Shown piece by piece: positions 59,721-64,000 of a stretch of 64,000 nt of DNA (its first letter is position 1; each line of letters begins with the position of its first letter). The position numbers and the translations under genes are program-made. The DNA is from Akebia trifoliata (lineage: Eukaryota; Streptophyta; Magnoliopsida; Ranunculales; Lardizabalaceae), in the NCBI GenBank assembly GCA_017979445.1, contig CM030717.1, forward strand, positions 26,027,288 through 26,091,287, in the 5' to 3' direction. Below the pieces are notes generated by a model. That model saw nothing but the letters and a program-made list of their open reading frames with translations, was not told the DNA's origin and ran no database searches.

Positions 59721-61248
59721 TGAGCAAAACTGACAGAGGAACGAAGGAATTTTGGGAAAGAATGAATGAATTTTGAGAAGACTGATTGGAACGAATCGGA
59801 GAACGAATAAATCTGGAAGATAATGAATCTGAAAGAGAAATGATCGATTCTAGGAATGATTGAATCTGGAAAAGAATCTGGAGAATCAAAGAATGCAATA
59901 TCTCTTATGTGAGATCCAAAATGCTTTTGTTTGAACCTCAAGGATTTATCAAAAAGTTTTATGAATTTAAAACCTGAGTTTTTGTTTCTTTTGAACCTCA
60001 AAAGTTTTTCAAAAAAAAACTGTTATCAAGAGGGTAACCTTAAATTTGGGGTTCTCATTAACATTGCTCAAAAACAAAATGCCTCTAGTTTGACAATGAA
60101 CATGACCTTGAAAATAATTGAACACATCATGCAAAAAAAAATGCCCCTAGTATAAGGGGAAAAAGTTACATTAAAAAAAGAAAGAAAATGCCCCTTGTAT
60201 GAAGGTTTGAAATAATTGATTACCACAAGCGCAATAAAGACTCAACTTTTAATTTTGATTAATTTTATTGAAGGTTTTGAGTCAGGCTCAAGAGTACAAA
60301 ATTATTTCCTTCGAGATTCATCATAGAATTCACCCTTATCTCCCTTGGTTCACTTGGGGGAGTAAACATTTTCAGATCGATCGTAGACAAGATACTTGTG
60401 GCTTCTGAGTCTATGCCTGGTTTAAGCTAAGTATTGAACTTGATTATTCGGACTTCTGATGTTTCAGCTCGGACCGCTCTCAGCTTGGGATTTTCTTCTG
60501 TTTTTTTTTGTTGCTCTAACTTTTGCCTAGATCGCCTTTTCAGGTTTTCAATCTAGCGAGCTTGCTCTAACTTTTGCCTAGATCGCCTTTTAAGGTTTTC
60601 GATCTAGCGAGCTTTCTTTTTTTCTTGACTCTATTGTTGCCAAAGTTGTCCTTTCAGATTTTCAACCTTGCGAGCTTGCCTTAATTTTTGCCTAAGTCGC
60701 CCTTTTCGGGTTTTCAACTTAGCAGGCTTATCATTTTTTTTTTTTATCTTTTTCTCTCCTTTGAACTTCTAAATTTACTGTCTGATCATGCTTTGCTACC
60801 CTCCTTGACTTTTCACACGGTACTTAGGAGGACTTTTATAGGTAGGCTTAGGACTGGGTATAAAAAGAAAGGGATTTTGAGGCTCAAAAACCCAAATGCC
60901 CCTTGTGTGGCATTTCCTTTTCAATTATTTCTTTTTCCTTAAATTTTCTTCCCCATTTTGGATTTCTTTTTCTTTTGAATTTCTTTCTTAATTTTTTTAT
61001 TGTGTGGGGCACTAGATTTTTTTTATTTTGATGTGGTCGGGCCTGAAGTAACTTCTCAGGTTGCCTATGTACCCCAGAATTTTGGGATCAGACCAAAACG
61101 TAGTTCGAATTTCCCTCCCCTAGGTTAGGTGATCGAGCTGAGAAAGAAAAAGGCATAATAATTTTTTTTTGAAACAGGCTGCAAAGGGCTGAGAAAGGAT
61201 ATGATGAACTGGGTAACAGGAACATTGATTCGGCCAAAGATGGCCTCC
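59721..61248 (-). other. 3' UTR of element W
   Basis: Non-coding counterpart of 32772-34248, with AAATGCCCCTxGT tracts near 60140, 60188 and 60894 and the stem-loop array. Short plus-strand frames here are not credible. Confidence 0.75.
60513..60727 (-). ncRNA. Tandem stem-loop array in the 3' UTR of W (four units)
   Basis: Inner arms in order: CTAGATCG/CAATCTAG, CTAGATCG/CGATCTAG, CAAAGTTG/CAACCTTG, CTAAGTCG/CAACTTAG. The second is perfect; the other three each have one pair that is A-C on the plus strand and therefore U-G or G-U in the minus-strand transcript. Outer GCTC/GAGC and GCCT/AGGC stems are present. Confidence 0.6.
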
Positions 61249-64000
61249 TTAAATATAGTACCGTTCGATTTGGTCAAGGTTGGTTGGTTCTGGTAATTCG
61301 ATTCCATCATGATCTTGAAGTCTGACAGCTTTTTCTGGTAATATTTCTTTGATGATAAACGGACCTCCCCAATTTGGTTTGAACTTCCCCCTGGGATCAA
61401 AAATAGGTGCCCTGTTCTCTTTGAGTACTAAATCCCCGACTTGTAAGTGACGAGCCTTGATTTTCTTGTCAAACGCACGGGCAACTCTTCTTTGATAAGC
61501 TTGCACGTGATACAACGCTCTCAGTCATTTTTCCTCGATCAAATTCAACTCTTCATACCGTTGACGAACCCAATCTGCTTCTGACAACTGACTTTCTAAC
61601 AAAACCCTGAGAGACAGAATCTCCATTTCAACTGGCAAGATTGCTTCCATTCCATACACTAAGGAGTAGGGGTAGCTCCAGTAGAGGATCGAATTGAGGT
61701 TCGATATGCCCATAATCCAAATGGCAGTTTTTCTGACCAATCTCGATGTGATTGACACATTTTCCTGACGATAGTCTTAATATTCTTATTAGCTGCTTCA
61801 ACTGCTCCGTTAGTCTGAGGTCGGTAAGGAGATGATTTATGGTGTGAGATTTTGAACTTTGAACACAATTTGATAACCTCAGCTTTGAAGTGCGACCCGT
61901 TATCAGAGATCAACTCTGAAGGTACCCCATATCGACTGATGATGTTTGTTTGAATAAACTTTGCAACTCGAGATGCAGTGAGGACAGCATAAGAGGCAGC
62001 TTCCACCCATTTGGTAAAATAATCGATGGCAACTAGAATGTATTCATGCCCGTTTGATGCCTTAGGCGATATTTTACCGATAATGTCAATTCCCCAGACT
62101 GAGAATGGCCATGGTGAAGTCAGACCTACTAATTGAGATGGTGGCACATGTATCAGGTTTGCATGTATTTGGCACTTATGACAGGTTTTCACCATGTGAT
62201 GACAATCTGTTTCCATCGTGGGCCAGTAGTATCCTTGTCTCATAATCTTCTTAGCTAACATTTTCCCGCTCATGTGAGGACCACATTCTCCTGAATGTAG
62301 TTCAATCATTATCTGTTCAGCTTGATCTTCATCAACACACGACAAGTGAATCCCATCATAAGGCCTTTTGTATAAGCTTCCCGCGCACAGAATAAATTGA
62401 GATGCTAATCTTATCAGGGTCTGTCGTTCCTTCCTCGATGCTTCTTACGGGAATTCTTATTTTTCCAATACTTTCTTTATATCGGTATACCATGGCTTTC
62501 CATCGGGTAGTCGAGTAGCAATGTTGATCTGATGGCAGTACGCGGGTTTGTCTTTGACTTCAACAGTGATCGGCCTTAATTCCATACCAGGGGGTAAATG
62601 GATCATTGAAGATAAAGTTGCTAAGGAGTCAGCAAATCTGTTATCCTCCCTTGACAAGTGCTGGAACAGGATAGCTTTAAACTTACTGACTAAGTTTAAC
62701 AAATACTCATGGTAAGGTTTCAACTTTTCATCTCTAGTCTTCCATTCTTCCAATGACTGATGTATGACCAAGGCTGAATCCCTGAAAACCTCAATTTCTG
62801 TAATGCCCAGGTTCAAAGCAGCTTCGAGCCCTGCGATGCACGCCTCATATTCAGCCGTGTTATTAGTGTTCGAAAAAGCTAACTTAATAGCGATAGGAAT
62901 ATGGCATCTTTCTGGAGATAACAAGACTGCCCCTATTCCATACCCATTTTGATTGGCCGCTCCATCAAAGTATAACTGCCATGTTTGGTTCTGCAGTTCT
63001 TCTTTAATGTGCAAGATGTTCTCATCTGGGAATTGATCGACAGGCCTTATTCTTTCTACTATAGGGTGATCTGCCAGGTATTCTGCTACAGCTCTCCCCT
63101 TGATGGATTTCTGAGTAACATGCATGATGTAAAACTCTGATAGCAACAATAACCATCGCGCAGTTCTTTCTGTTAACGCCGATTTTTCGAAAAGATACTT
63201 GAGAGGATCCATCCGAAATAATAGGATAATTGAATGAGACAACATATAATGCCGGAGTCTCTGAGTAGCCCATACCAATGCTAAGCAGGTTTTCTTTAAG
63301 GATGAATATTTTCGTTCATACTCTAACATCTTCTTACTGATGTAGTAGATGGCTCTTTCTTTGCGCGTATCTTTGTCATACTGTGCAAGCATGCATCCCA
63401 TAGCTTTTTCTGTGACTGACAGATAAAGAAGAAGTGGTTCACCCGGTGTGGGTGGAACCAAAATAGGCGGGTTTAAGAGATACTCCTTGACTTGGTCGAA
63501 AGCCTTTTGACATTGTTCATTCCAAACTGTTGGCACATTCTTCTTAAGAAGCTTGAAAATAGGTTCGCAGACATTGGTGAGTTGAGCGATGAACCTGCTA
63601 ACATACTGGATTCTGCCCAGAAAACCTCGAATCTGCTTTTCAGTCTCGGGCGGTGGCATCTCTTGGATAGCTTTAATCTTTACAGGGTCTACTTCGATTC
63701 CTCTCTGACTAACTACAAATCCCAACAGCTTTCCAGAAGTTACTCCGAATACACATTTCTGTGGGTTGAGGCGGAGTTGATACTTTTGAATCCTTGTGAG
63801 AAACTTTTCTAATGCAGTGACATGCCCTAGTCGTTCTTTGGCTTTGACTATCATATCATCTACATAGACTTCGACCTCTTTGTGTATCATGTCATGTAGT
63901 AAAGTCGTGGCTGCTCTTTGATAGGTGGCTCCAACGTTCTTCAAACCAAAAGGCATGACCTTATAGCAGAAAGTTCCCCAATGCATGATAAACGACGTCT
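61249..64000 (-). pseudogene. pol: Ogre/Tat pol of W: RT (partial), two RNase H domains, integrase
   Basis: 63986-62457 is one open stretch with RT (MPFGLKNVGATYQRAA, YVDDMIVKAKERLGH), the first RNase H, and the second RNase H with its Asp intact (VFRDSALVIHQ). Then come two stops near 62440-62460, and integrase (GECGPHMSGKMLAKKIMRQG, LISDNGSHFKAEV, PQTNGAVEAANKNI). A 1-bp deletion near 61670, where X has one more A, shifts the frame, and an Arg-to-TGA change near 61528 precedes the C-terminal GGPFII module ending at 61249. Very similar to X, so both belong to one family. RT continues beyond the window. Confidence 0.92.

Larger units (their letters stand above)
57070..64000 (-). mobile_element. 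Ogre/Tat-type element W, 3' part (runs off the right edge)
   Basis: Left edge TGAAAGCGCC abuts the chromovirus integrase; the presumptive target duplication is GGTGT (57065-57069). Present are the 3' LTR, polypurine tract, minisatellite, 3' UTR with four stem-loops, and pol back to RT. Gag, ORF1 and 5' LTR lie beyond the window. Confidence 0.9.

Overview
This window is nuclear DNA of a flowering plant (the species cannot be fixed from the sequence). It consists almost wholly of nested LTR retrotransposons, nearly all on the minus strand. I see no convincing host gene, tRNA, rRNA or CRISPR array. The composition suggests gene-poor, possibly pericentromeric, heterochromatin. Most coding remnants carry nonsense codons, many explained by C-to-T or G-to-A change, as expected of methylated, silenced elements.

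Layout. (1) 1-3208: the 5' part of an Athila-lineage Ty3/gypsy element (5' LTR, primer binding site, broken gag running off the left edge). (2) 3209-8230: old AT-rich sequence with a decayed Ty1/copia pol (about 4505-6060). (3) 8231-57069: an array of a Tekay-like chromovirus, ordered LTR1 - internal 1 - LTR2 - internal 2 - LTR3 - internal 3. Each better-preserved internal region lacks the gag core, protease and reverse transcriptase.

This array has been a landing pad. A 3.78-kb solo LTR (B) sits in LTR2 with target duplication GTGAG, and a truncated copy of it (B') sits at the same site in LTR3. A 2.17-kb solo LTR (C) sits in internal 2 with duplication CAAGC. A 24.85-kb Ogre/Tat-type composite (X, 30474-55322) sits in LTR3 with duplication GATTT. 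A second Ogre/Tat-type element (W, from 57070) sits in internal 3 and runs off the right edge.

Composite X has outer LTRs A and R that match each other, and it retains ORF1, gag, protease with G-patch, and a nearly complete pol (RT, two RNase H domains, integrase). A more divergent third LTR (M, 43263-45033) with an eroded internal region (called Y here) lies inside it.

The most interesting signals are non-coding and lie in the Ogre-type 3' untranslated regions. One is an array of three or four stem-loops whose inner 8-bp stem and outer 4-bp stem differ in sequence between units but stay complementary; it is present in all three copies. The other is a 33/34-bp minisatellite whose unit holds its own short hairpin, and whose 34-bp form is free of stops in all three sense frames. 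A further hairpin-forming motif, GAAGGTGTTAGGCACC, recurs in the downstream part of all three Ogre-like LTR families, flanked by different arms.
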